Below, in pieces: positions 1 through 6,051 of a DNA stretch of 6,495 bases (its first letter is position 1; the number at the start of each line of letters is the position of its first letter). The position numbers and the translations under genes were made by a program. The notes beneath the pieces are model-generated. The model saw nothing but the letters and a program-made list of their open reading frames with translations. It made no database searches and was not told the origin of the DNA. Where the stretch lies: the NCBI GenBank assembly GCA_964489215.1, contig CAZAYB010000182.1:1-6495 (forward strand), given 5' to 3'. This DNA comes from CAZAYB01 sp964489215. Lineage in GTDB: Bacteria; Planctomycetota; Phycisphaerae; Sedimentisphaerales; Anaerohalosphaeraceae.

Positions 1-39
1 AAGTATAGACAAAAACCATACCTCGTTTATATTATGATT

Positions 40-68
40 ATTATATCAAAAAACCGTTCCCCGGTGAA
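40..68 (-). promoter_or_regulatory. candidate sigma-70-type promoter directed out of the window
   Basis: The minus strand has TTCACC (68-63; four of six matches to TTGACA), a 17-base spacer, and a perfect TATAAT (45-40). Transcription would begin near 33 and run past coordinate 1. A GAGG with possible start codons nearby (GAGGTATGG; TTG a few bases on) occurs at about 26-9, so a further minus-strand gene may begin at the window edge, but too little of it is visible to call. The -10 is strong but lies in AT-rich DNA. Confidence 0.4.
48..65 (-). terminator. possible second, tandem intrinsic terminator
   Basis: The minus strand reads ACCG-GGGAA-CGGT followed by TTTTT: a 4-bp stem with three G-C pairs, a five-base loop, then a U-run. 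It lies ~40 bases beyond the first U-tract hairpin and could back it up. It overlaps the candidate promoter described at 40-68. Confidence 0.35.
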
Positions 69-88
69 ATTTAATCAAAAGAATAACC

Positions 89-127
89 AAAAAAAATCAA
101 AAACCGCTCTTGGCAGAATGTTCAGCG
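89..127 (-). terminator. probable weak intrinsic terminator after the YeeE/YedE pair
   Basis: On the minus strand CGCT (127-124) can pair with AGCG (108-105) across a 15-base loop, and flanking AAA/UUU bases can extend the stem imperfectly. It is followed at once by a long U-rich run, GTTTTTGATTTTTTTT. The U-tract is strong but the stem is short, so efficiency is doubtful. Its place just after the TGA at 128 fits the end of an operon. Confidence 0.4.
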
Positions 128-235
128 TCATTTTATCGGAACATCCTCATAAATTTTTTCAGCAATTCTCTTGTATGTCAGGCCATCGAAGATCCTTGCT
201 GCAGGAACAAAGAGGGTTGCAGCATTTCTTGACAT
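128..235 (-). CDS. possible small protein or gene remnant, 35 residues, unknown function
   Basis: An open frame from ATG at 235 to TGA at 128, beginning 12 bases after the YedE-gene stop and in the same frame as that gene, past two in-frame TAG codons. The product has the short stretch ARIFDGLTYKRIAEKIYED, which by eye resembles the 'G-TY--IAE' helix of helix-turn-helix proteins such as the TrpR/YerC group, but the second (recognition) helix is missing, so it could not bind DNA in the usual way. The ribosome site is poor (AGAAAGATTAGAGC before ATG). It ends immediately before a U-tract hairpin, as a last gene of an operon would. It may be a genuine small protein, the decayed end of a regulator gene, or chance. 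I do not assign a function. Confidence 0.25.
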   Translation of the reverse strand: MSRNAATLFVPAARIFDGLTYKRIAEKIYEDVPIK

Positions 236-247
236 GCTCTAATCTTT

Positions 248-784
248 CTATGAACTTTTCTGCTTCGGATTGGTCAATATAACTACGACCAGACCAATTC
301 CGATAAATACAAGTGCCCACAAAAACCTTGGCACTCCAGTAATTTCCGGCAAAGTTACCTTGCCCGCCGCAAAAAAACTTTCAATATGTACCATAACAGG
401 CTCATAAAGCAGCAGATAAACCAAAGCTCCTGCGAACATACCTGCTACCGTTATAAGTGCGTCAAATCTTCCCGAAGCAGCACATGCCAATCCCGTCCCG
501 GGGCAGTATCCTGTCAGTCCAAAACCGATACCAAGCAGAGCTCCGCCTGTGAGGTTACTCAAGAGATAAGCAGGCTTGATACTGTAATTATCAATCCCGG
601 CGACACCGTTAAGAAGCCACACCCCGCCCATGCCGATTATAATAAAAAGCATTATCGTTCTAAGCGCATGCAAATCCTTTAACCTGAGCGTCCCGATTAT
701 TTTATCCGGATTGGCAAGACCTGAGAAATAAAGAACCATTCCAAACATAAAACCAACTAAGAAACCAGATATATCAAAATTCAT
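248..784 (-). CDS. YeeE/YedE-family sulfur transport membrane protein (second half of pair)
   Basis: The partner of the preceding gene: 178 residues, very hydrophobic, same family. The family signatures are SGLANPDKI at 21-29 (the common GMxxPxKV-type turn after the first membrane segment) and GFGLTGYCPGTGLA at 87-100 (family GxxxxGYCPGT), with C94 the expected substrate-relay cysteine and a second Cys at 101. Hydrophobic segments lie at about 6-22, 43-62, 75-92, 108-127 and 153-170, followed by a short polar tail NPKQKSS. I chose the ATG at 784 because of its Shine-Dalgarno; an upstream in-frame TTG at 817 would add 11 residues without a ribosome site. Together the pair supplies the GCTSG and GYCPGT cysteine motifs that single-chain family members carry in their two halves. 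No TusA-like or rhodanese gene, often found with this family, is visible inside the window; one could lie beyond coordinate 1. Confidence 0.88.
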   Translation of the reverse strand: MNFDISGFLVGFMFGMVLYFSGLANPDKIIGTLRLKDLHALRTIMLFIIIGMGGVWLLNGVAGIDNYSIKPAYLLSNLTGGALLGIGFGLTGYCPGTGLACAASGRFDALITVAGMFAGALVYLLLYEPVMVHIESFFAAGKVTLPEITGVPRFLWALVFIGIGLVVVILTNPKQKSS

Positions 785-788
785 AGTA

Positions 789-797
789 ACCTTCCTT
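789..797 (-). promoter_or_regulatory. Shine-Dalgarno site fixing the ATG start of the YedE-family gene
   Basis: The minus strand reads AAGGAAGGT, the spacer TACT, then ATG at 784-782. This site chooses the ATG at 784 over an upstream in-frame TTG at 817, which has no such site. The preceding bases TTCC-CTTAA-GGAA could form a 4-bp hairpin covering part of the site, which might mildly damp initiation; it is weak. Confidence 0.7.
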
Positions 798-832
798 AAG
801 GGAACCAGTAAAAGCAATTATTAAAGCTGCAC

Positions 833-1366
833 TTAAATTTCAATTTTTGGACTCTTTGGATAAACAAGATAAGCCGTTGCCATTCCGAACGCGAACATTC
901 CAGCAGTAAAAGGAAGCACCGAAACACTCAGCTGTGCCCATCCGCTTGCGAATTGTCCGCTTGTACAGCCGTAAGCCATCCTCGCACCCATTAATATAAA
1001 GAATCCGCCTATAAACCCCGTCACCAGCCGCCATGGGGTTGAGCGGTTATTGGCTCTGGTCCACACCGTCGTGGTTCTTAGCTTCCAGCTGCCGAGTGCC
1101 AGAGCCGCTGCCGCAGCACCTGCTGCAAGGCCGACATCAAGCCAGAAGCCGTAACCGATAGTCTGATATTTTTCAGTGCTCATAAGAGGATGCGAATTTG
1201 CGTATTCCGGGGCTGCCTTATTTACAATGATAGAGCTGATTATCGCAAACTGTGTTGATACGCCAAGCGGTTTTTTTACACCAAATGCAACAATCTGCGT
1301 TAGCCCAAGTAATAAACCTCCAAGCCAGAACGGAAGCGGGGCACGTCTTACAGTAAGATCATCCAT
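833..1366 (-). CDS. YeeE/YedE-family sulfur transport membrane protein (first half of pair)
   Basis: A 177-residue inner-membrane protein of the YeeE/YedE (DUF395, sulfur transport) family, whose characterised members such as TsuA take up thiosulfate through a path of conserved cysteines. The diagnostic block is GARMAYGCTSG at 127-137 (family GARxxxGCTSG), whose C134 matches the conserved pore cysteine. KKPLGVSTQF (31-40) fits the conserved N-terminal re-entrant region of this half. Hydrophobic segments lie at about 13-30, 36-49, 72-93, 113-131 and 145-168. The length is about half that of full-size TsuA/YedE, as expected for the split two-gene form in which two short proteins form one unit. 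The partner starts 48 bases downstream. The start is ATG at 1366 with a strong GGGAGGT. The substrate could be thiosulfate, another sulfur species or selenium; sequence does not decide. Confidence 0.88.
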   Translation of the reverse strand: MDDLTVRRAPLPFWLGGLLLGLTQIVAFGVKKPLGVSTQFAIISSIIVNKAAPEYANSHPLMSTEKYQTIGYGFWLDVGLAAGAAAAALALGSWKLRTTTVWTRANNRSTPWRLVTGFIGGFFILMGARMAYGCTSGQFASGWAQLSVSVLPFTAGMFAFGMATAYLVYPKSPKIEI

Positions 1367-1371
1367 AATTT

Positions 1372-1378
1372 ACCTCCC
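1372..1378 (-). promoter_or_regulatory. strong Shine-Dalgarno site of the YeeE-family gene
   Basis: The minus strand reads GGGAGGT followed by the five-base spacer AAATT and ATG at 1366-1364. This supports the 1366 start and excludes shorter alternatives. Confidence 0.8.
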
Positions 1379-1419
1379 ATTTAATCTGCGAATGATAATG
1401 TTCTGTTACGGCGTTTTCG

Positions 1420-1447
1420 GATATACTAAACAATAATTTACTGTTAA
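1420..1447 (-). promoter_or_regulatory. candidate sigma-70-like promoter for the YeeE/YedE pair
   Basis: In the 94-base gap after dinG the minus strand reads TTAACA (1447-1442, one base off TTGACA), a 16-base spacer, then TATATC (1425-1420, four of six matches to TATAAT). Transcription would start near 1413 and give a ~47-base leader before the ATG at 1366. The spacer is almost filled by an imperfect dyad (1442-1425, AGTAAA-TTATTG-TTTAGT, one mismatch pair) that could be an operator. In AT-rich DNA both may be chance. No convincing terminator for dinG is visible in this gap, so read-through from dinG is the alternative. Confidence 0.3.
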
Positions 1448-1460
1448 GCAAATCTTTTTT

Positions 1461-3446
1461 TTAATCTGTTTCCGTAACGATTTCGACACTTGCCTTTGGT
1501 ATTGCCTGTAAAAACTTTCGGCCGTAACCTTTGCGGACTATTCTGCTGTCCAGTACAACTACTATTCCGGAATCGGTCTTATTCCTGATAAGCCTGCCGA
1601 ACCCCTGTTTAAAACGGATAATCGCTGTTGGGAGCTGATACTCAACGAAAGGGTCTCCACCGTTTTGCCTTATTATATTTATTCTGCCCCTCGTAAGCGG
1701 ATGGTTAGGCACTGCAAAAGGAAGCCTTACGATAATTACGTTTGTAAGAGACTTACCTGGAACATCGACTCCCTGCCAGAAACTGTCGGTGCCGAAAAGA
1801 ACACTGCTGTGGTTGGCCTTGAACTCGGCCAGCATGGTAGCCCGATCTGTTCCGCTGCCCTGAACCATAAGCTCAATCCTGTTTTCCTGCATCCAACCGC
1901 CAAGCTTTTCTGCAAAATCCTTCATCATATAATAACTTGTAAAAAGCACAAATGCGCTTCCTTTGCTCATCAGCAGATATTTTTTCATAGCCTCAACAGC
2001 ACGCTCGGCAAATCCATCTTCACCGGGAACGGGAATATCTGCCTCGATATAAACCTTTACCTGTTTTTGGTAGTCAAAAGGAGAACCAAGTCTAAGCGAG
2101 TCATAATCTTTTAATCCGATACGTGAGGCAAAAAACTCAAAACCCTCTTTGTCGCTGTTTCCTCCGCAGCTTAAAGTAGCACTTGTCATTATTACCGATG
2201 CATACTTGTCAAAGAGCACTCTGTTTATATCTGGACCTACATCCAAAGGTGCGCTTCGCAGTACAATTCTCTTTTTCCTTGAGCCCGATCTTTCCACCCA
2301 GTACACGCAGTCGTTCCGGGGCTGATTGATAAAATCCTTCAGTTGCATTTCAAGCGAATGACAGCTGTCAACATATCGCATCAGTTCAAGTTTATGGTCC
2401 TCATCTTCAATTTTTGCTGAAAGCTGATTGACCGCAAGTCTTAAGTGCCGAACTGGTTCGGTTATATTGTCATCGACAAAATTCGGATGGGCTGTGCCGT
2501 GGTTCTCTTTTTTTGCGTATTCATACCATGCTTGAACCTGAGTAAAGAAAACCTCTGCTGCCTTTTTGCAGCTTTTAACTCTTTCTATAGCCTCATTTGC
2601 TCCGCTGGTAAATGCCAGAATACCTTTATGTGTACGCTGGTTGAATAGATTGCTCAGCAGATAAGTAAGACTAAGGTTGCTTACGGAAATACCAAGCTGG
2701 CCTTCTGCAACGTGCTCGAGATTATGGGCTTCATCAAAAACTATAATTTCATAATCAGGCAATATACCCGGGCAAGTCTCCTTAAGGACAAGATCGCTCA
2801 AAAGCAGTGCATGGTTGGATACAATGAGGTCTGCCGATTCCAGCTCTCTTCTTGCCCTGCGGTAAAAACATTTTCCAAAATTCCTGCAGTTCCTTCCCGG
2901 ACAGTTGCCGTGCTCACTGTTAACTGCCTCCCAGGCCTTACCAGATGGAACAAATGGTATATCAGAAAGTGAACCGTCTTCGCTCTGCCTTGCCCAGTTA
3001 TCGATATTGATTATCTCTGTACTGATGTCGTCAAAAAGATTACGCTGTTTTTTAAGGGCATATTGAAGTCTGCGAAGGCAGATATAGTTGCTTCTGCCCT
3101 TTGCCAGCACTGCTCGAAAAGGCTCATCCAGAATCTCTGCAAGCATTGGAATGTCTTTGTTGATAAGCTGCTGCTGAAGATTGATAGTATATGTGCTTAC
3201 GATAATCTTCTTTTTCTTTTGTGAGATCATCTCGACCGCTGCGGTAAGATATGCAAGGCTTTTGCCTGTACCGGTACCCGCCTCAACTGCAAGCTTGCGA
3301 TTGTTCTTAATGCACTCACTTACGGCATGAGCCATACTCAGCTGTTCGGGCCTGGGCTCAAAACCAGTCAATGATTTGGCCAATGTGCCTTCAGGGCCAA
3401 GAACCCTTACTGCATAGGCAGGCTCTGGTTTGGAAAACGATATCAT
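1461..3446 (-). CDS. dinG: DinG/XPD-type ATP-dependent DNA helicase with 4Fe-4S cluster
   Basis: A 661-residue superfamily 2, XPD-like helicase of the DinG/YoaA group, which unwinds DNA 5'-3' during repair and removal of R-loops or blocked forks. Motifs in order: RPEQ at 32-35 (Q-like motif); Walker A EAGTGTGKS at 55-63 (K62); motif Ia STYTINLQQQL at 84-94; iron-sulfur ligands C123, C182, C187 and C193 (NYIC...NCPGRNC...GKC); SNHALL at 210-215; Walker B DEAH at 238-241; motif III TSATLS at 421-426; motif V FGTDSFWQGVDVPG at 551-564; motif VI QGFGRLIR at 614-621. All four Cys and the ATPase motifs are intact. There is no N-terminal exonuclease domain of the Bacillus DinG kind, and the length is close to E. 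coli YoaA. The ATG lies six bases after the TGA of the TPR gene, in the same frame, without a visible Shine-Dalgarno, so translation probably depends on the upstream gene. YoaA-like naming is equally defensible. No cas genes suggest a type IV CasDinG. Confidence 0.93.
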   Translation of the reverse strand: MISFSKPEPAYAVRVLGPEGTLAKSLTGFEPRPEQLSMAHAVSECIKNNRKLAVEAGTGTGKSLAYLTAAVEMISQKKKKIIVSTYTINLQQQLINKDIPMLAEILDEPFRAVLAKGRSNYICLRRLQYALKKQRNLFDDISTEIINIDNWARQSEDGSLSDIPFVPSGKAWEAVNSEHGNCPGRNCRNFGKCFYRRARRELESADLIVSNHALLLSDLVLKETCPGILPDYEIIVFDEAHNLEHVAEGQLGISVSNLSLTYLLSNLFNQRTHKGILAFTSGANEAIERVKSCKKAAEVFFTQVQAWYEYAKKENHGTAHPNFVDDNITEPVRHLRLAVNQLSAKIEDEDHKLELMRYVDSCHSLEMQLKDFINQPRNDCVYWVERSGSRKKRIVLRSAPLDVGPDINRVLFDKYASVIMTSATLSCGGNSDKEGFEFFASRIGLKDYDSLRLGSPFDYQKQVKVYIEADIPVPGEDGFAERAVEAMKKYLLMSKGSAFVLFTSYYMMKDFAEKLGGWMQENRIELMVQGSGTDRATMLAEFKANHSSVLFGTDSFWQGVDVPGKSLTNVIIVRLPFAVPNHPLTRGRINIIRQNGGDPFVEYQLPTAIIRFKQGFGRLIRNKTDSGIVVVLDSRIVRKGYGRKFLQAIPKASVEIVTETD

Positions 3447-3452
3447 TTAAGA

Positions 3453-5135
3453 TCAGAACTGAACATTATCAATAGCTTTTTTCAATGGCATTATAAATTC
3501 CGCATCCTGCATTTTTTCAATGGCAAAATCTATCGCTTCAGAAGCTTCTGATGCACGGTTTGAATTGTAAAAAACATAAGCCATCAAAAGTGAAAGCTCC
3601 GGAGAATTGCTCCTGTCGAACCACTCCCTGATGTCGTTTATTCTGTGGTCATAATGGTCCCTGTCACCGATAATCTCAATGATATCCACTTGTTTTGTAA
3701 CAAATTCAGGGTCCTGTTTCAAAGCACGGATAAGGAAAAAAGCACTGCTCATATATTCACCCGCTGCAAAAAGAGAATGGCTCCTCGATATTACAGCCTT
3801 GACACTTCCCGGATTATATACCGAAGCAAGAGTATAAGAATCCGCTGCCTTGTAATATTTACCCTTGCTCATGAAATTTTCCCCAGCTTTCATATAAAGT
3901 GAAAATTTCTCTTTAGCCAAAGACTCGAAAGACTTATGACTGCCGAGTATCTCCTTTGCCCTGGAACGCTGGTCAGGTGTAAGGTCCTCAAATCTAAGCG
4001 GGCTGTCAACTTTCGGAGATGAAGGTATAGGCTCTTTATAAACTTGCTCTTGCGGTTTACTGCCGGATAGCTCTTTACCCTGTTCCTCAGATTTGTCCGC
4101 TTGATCTGCTTTCTTGTCTTCGGTGCCCTCGGGTTGTCGCTTTTCTGTTACCCTCTCTGCCTTATTAAGCTCATCAAATAACTCATCAGTCATATTCTTC
4201 AGCTCATCGGCAGGGGCCTTGTCTTCAACTTTTTCCCGCAGTGGCTTTTCCGGCTCAATACTGCGATCCTCAATAAGCCTTTCAGGTCTTGAAGGTTCAT
4301 ATATATATTGCTCATCATTAAGATAAGAAGGCTTGTCTTTCCGCTTTTCGATATTCTCATCTTTTAATTTATCCAGATATTCCCTGCCGGGCTGTTCAAT
4401 TCTCGCACGCCTCATAATCTCCTGGCTTTGCTGACTTAATCGGGTTTCTACTTTCTTAATCTCATCCAGAAGCTCCTTTTGCTCATTAACCCTAAGCTGC
4501 TGATTAAGATGTCGTGAAAGCTGTTTTGTAGTCAGTGACAGCGGACGGGTACTTGTAGTATAATCTCCCTGGTAGACCGAAAGCTCCTGACCAGACAAAG
4601 GAGGCAAACCGGCTTCTCTGCCGTACTGAGTGTAATCAGAAATACCGTAATTACCAAGGCTGGTTGTGTTGACCGGGCCCATATTAGCAGGCGCTGAACC
4701 CTGAAGATAATTAAGCTCACTAAAGCCCGCTGGAACATTACGGTAACTGGTAGTCGTTACCGTATTGGAAGGCAGTACATAAGGCCTGGTAAGTGAACTT
4801 GTCCTGAATGAATAGGGATTCGAAGCCGATCGCCTGTAAAAACTGTTAAGGCTCGATAAAGCCTGCCCGTCACGAAACTCATACTGTGAACCATAAGGAA
4901 CAACTCCGCGAAAATGCCTGCCCCCTCCGACATTACCGGTAACAACAAGGTTGCCCTGCCTGAAGCGCGATTCGTCCGGACTTGCGATTGTTCCTCTTTT
5001 AAAGTTGGTTACTGGCGCCGTCGGACTGGCACCTGCACTTGTAACAGGCTGAGTATAGCGATTTTGTCCGAAAACAAATACGCTCACTAAAAAAATCATC
5101 AGTACGGATATTTTAATTTTTCCTGTAAAGCTCAT
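3453..5135 (-). CDS. secreted TPR-repeat protein of unknown function
   Basis: I do not recognise a named family. The 560-residue product begins with a signal peptide (basic MSFTGKIK, hydrophobic core at 9-22, likely cut at VFG|QN near residue 23; no lipobox Cys), so it is exported. Residues ~25-200 are rich in Ser, Thr, Tyr, Asn and Gly, with a distinctive patch VTGNVGGGRHFRGVVPYGS (65-83). Residues ~203-245 look helical or coiled-coil (Gln/Glu/Arg/Lys). Residues ~250-380 are a highly charged, Pro/Glu/Lys-rich, probably disordered linker. From ~383 the sequence becomes helical: a TPR-like repeat at ~410-441 (A-G-NF-GKYYKA-D-Y--A--YNP), a second at ~443-476 (SH-LFAAGEY-SA-F-L-RAL-QDP), and a further helical pair at ~512-545. 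The start is ATG with GAGG seven bases upstream. It lies six bases before dinG. A role as a periplasmic or envelope scaffold is inference from the signal peptide and TPRs only. Confidence 0.85.
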   Translation of the reverse strand: MSFTGKIKISVLMIFLVSVFVFGQNRYTQPVTSAGASPTAPVTNFKRGTIASPDESRFRQGNLVVTGNVGGGRHFRGVVPYGSQYEFRDGQALSSLNSFYRRSASNPYSFRTSSLTRPYVLPSNTVTTTSYRNVPAGFSELNYLQGSAPANMGPVNTTSLGNYGISDYTQYGREAGLPPLSGQELSVYQGDYTTSTRPLSLTTKQLSRHLNQQLRVNEQKELLDEIKKVETRLSQQSQEIMRRARIEQPGREYLDKLKDENIEKRKDKPSYLNDEQYIYEPSRPERLIEDRSIEPEKPLREKVEDKAPADELKNMTDELFDELNKAERVTEKRQPEGTEDKKADQADKSEEQGKELSGSKPQEQVYKEPIPSSPKVDSPLRFEDLTPDQRSRAKEILGSHKSFESLAKEKFSLYMKAGENFMSKGKYYKAADSYTLASVYNPGSVKAVISRSHSLFAAGEYMSSAFFLIRALKQDPEFVTKQVDIIEIIGDRDHYDHRINDIREWFDRSNSPELSLLMAYVFYNSNRASEASEAIDFAIEKMQDAEFIMPLKKAIDNVQF

Positions 5136-5174
5136 CTTATCGCCTCACTTAACTGAAAATAATAATCTTGATAA

Positions 5175-5189
5175 TTTAAGACCCTTAAA
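5175..5189 (-). other. weak AT-rich hairpin just after nadK
   Basis: On the minus strand TTTAAG-GGT-CTTAAA forms a perfect 6-bp dyad with a three-base loop, beginning two bases after the nadK TAG stop. It is followed by an A/T-rich stretch ending in TTATTATTTT. The stem has only one G-C pair, so it is unlikely to be a strong terminator. It could be a weak attenuator, an mRNA 3'-end or processing feature, or chance in AT-rich DNA. The rest of the 55-base gap has no clear sigma-70 promoter, so the downstream genes are probably reached by read-through from dxs-nadK. Confidence 0.25.
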
Positions 5190-5190
5190 A

Positions 5191-6051
5191 CTATTTATTG
5201 TCATCTTGTTTATGATACCTTGGTTTTTCCGCCCAGTTAAGCTTTTCCGCCAGAGTATCCCACTGGGTTCTGACCGGATTATTAACTATCATAAACTTAC
5301 CTTCATCTTTTTCGATCTTTATCACATCGCCGCTGCCCAGCTTACATGAAACCTGACCGTCCATAATTATCGTCGAACCCTCATTAACTCTCGCTGCGTA
5401 TATTTCTACTGTATTATCGGCATTTATTACGATAGGCCTGAAACTTAATGAATGCGGACAAACAGGAGTGATAACTATCGCCGAAAGGTTAGCACTTAAA
5501 ATAGGCCCGCCTGCCGACAGATTGTAAGCCGTGGAACCTGTCGGAGTGGAAACTATAACCCCGTCTCCTACACAACCTGCAAGAGACTGACCGCTAACGC
5601 TCATTTTCAGTTCTATCATACGAAACGGTGCACCTGCGTTTATAACTACGTCATTTATAGCTGTATATTTAAAAGGCTTTTTGCCCGCACCGGTTACCGA
5701 ACAGCTCAATATCATTCTTTTTTCAATGAACGGTTTATCTATAATACGTTCAAACTGTTCGTTGAGTTCTTTTGGACTAAACTCAGCCAGAAAACCGAGT
5801 TTGCCCACATTGACCCCAATAACAGGGACATCCGCCTTGCCAAGCTCCCTTGCAGCTGAAAGTATCGTGCCGTCACCACCGAAAACAACCGCAAAATCCG
5901 CATCTTTCATGACTTCAAAATCGCACGGCTTATCAAAGCAGTTGCTCAAAATCTCAACCTTGCCCCTGACCAGATCGACAAAACTCTCCATCGCCGCAGA
6001 GGCGTTTATTCTCGCTGGATCACAAAAAACTATTAACTTTGTCCTGCTCAA
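5191..6051 (-). CDS. nadK: NAD kinase
   Basis: ATP- (or polyphosphate-) dependent NAD kinase, which phosphorylates NAD to NADP in the cytoplasm and so sets the cell's NADP(H) pool. The 286-residue length is normal for the family. Visible motifs: FGGDGT at residues 57-62, with the catalytic aspartate in GGDG; the GVNVGKLGFLAE block at 79-90; NDVVIN at 133-138 (the NE/D motif for NAD binding, here Asn-Asp rather than the commoner Asn-Glu); the GDGVIVSTPTGSTAYNLSAGGP block at about 162-183; CPHSLSFRPIV at 198-208; and MDGQ at 230-233. All key residues are present, so the enzyme should be active. It starts at TTG, overlapping the TGA of dxs as TTGA, with a strong GGAGGT six bases upstream. A 55-base gap follows before the secreted TPR gene. 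The C-terminus (KPRYHKQDDNK) is hydrophilic and probably flexible. Identity is near certain; the phosphoryl donor cannot be told from sequence. Confidence 0.96.
   Translation of the reverse strand: MSRTKLIVFCDPARINASAAMESFVDLVRGKVEILSNCFDKPCDFEVMKDADFAVVFGGDGTILSAARELGKADVPVIGVNVGKLGFLAEFSPKELNEQFERIIDKPFIEKRMILSCSVTGAGKKPFKYTAINDVVINAGAPFRMIELKMSVSGQSLAGCVGDGVIVSTPTGSTAYNLSAGGPILSANLSAIVITPVCPHSLSFRPIVINADNTVEIYAARVNEGSTIIMDGQVSCKLGSGDVIKIEKDEGKFMIVNNPVRTQWDTLAEKLNWAEKPRYHKQDDNK

Noticed and set aside
34..282. Plus-strand open frame of 82 codons at the start of the window
   Set aside because: No ribosome site; Lys/Asn-rich low-complexity start from A-tracts; runs antisense to the hairpins and the YedE 3' end; no recognisable pattern.
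145..300. Minus-strand alternate frame across the YedE 3' end, reading SYIDQSEAEKFIERLEHVKKC then a Cys-rich tail
   Set aside because: It looks protein-like but overlaps the conserved YedE C-terminus, has no start or ribosome site of its own, and no family match by eye; probably a shadow. A frameshifted remnant cannot be fully excluded.
784..817. Upstream TTG start adding 11 residues to the YedE-family protein
   Set aside because: No Shine-Dalgarno before TTG 817, whereas ATG 784 has AAGGAAGGT four bases upstream and begins a normal family N-terminus.
1665..2114. Plus-strand open frame of 149 codons inside dinG
   Set aside because: Antisense to motifs V-VI of an intact helicase gene; no ribosome site or domain pattern.
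1461..3446. Possible type IV CRISPR CasDinG
   Set aside because: No cas genes or repeats in the window; neighbours are housekeeping genes and the protein has the four iron-sulfur cysteines of the repair-type DinG/YoaA group.
3453..3467. C-terminal Phe of the TPR protein as an outer-membrane barrel signal
   Set aside because: The last ~150 residues are helical TPR-like, not alternating beta strands, so a terminal Phe alone means nothing.
4114..4326. Serine-rich plus-strand open frame of 70 codons
   Set aside because: It is the reverse reading of the Glu/Lys/Asp-rich linker of the TPR protein, which gives Ser/Leu-rich antisense frames by codon complementarity.
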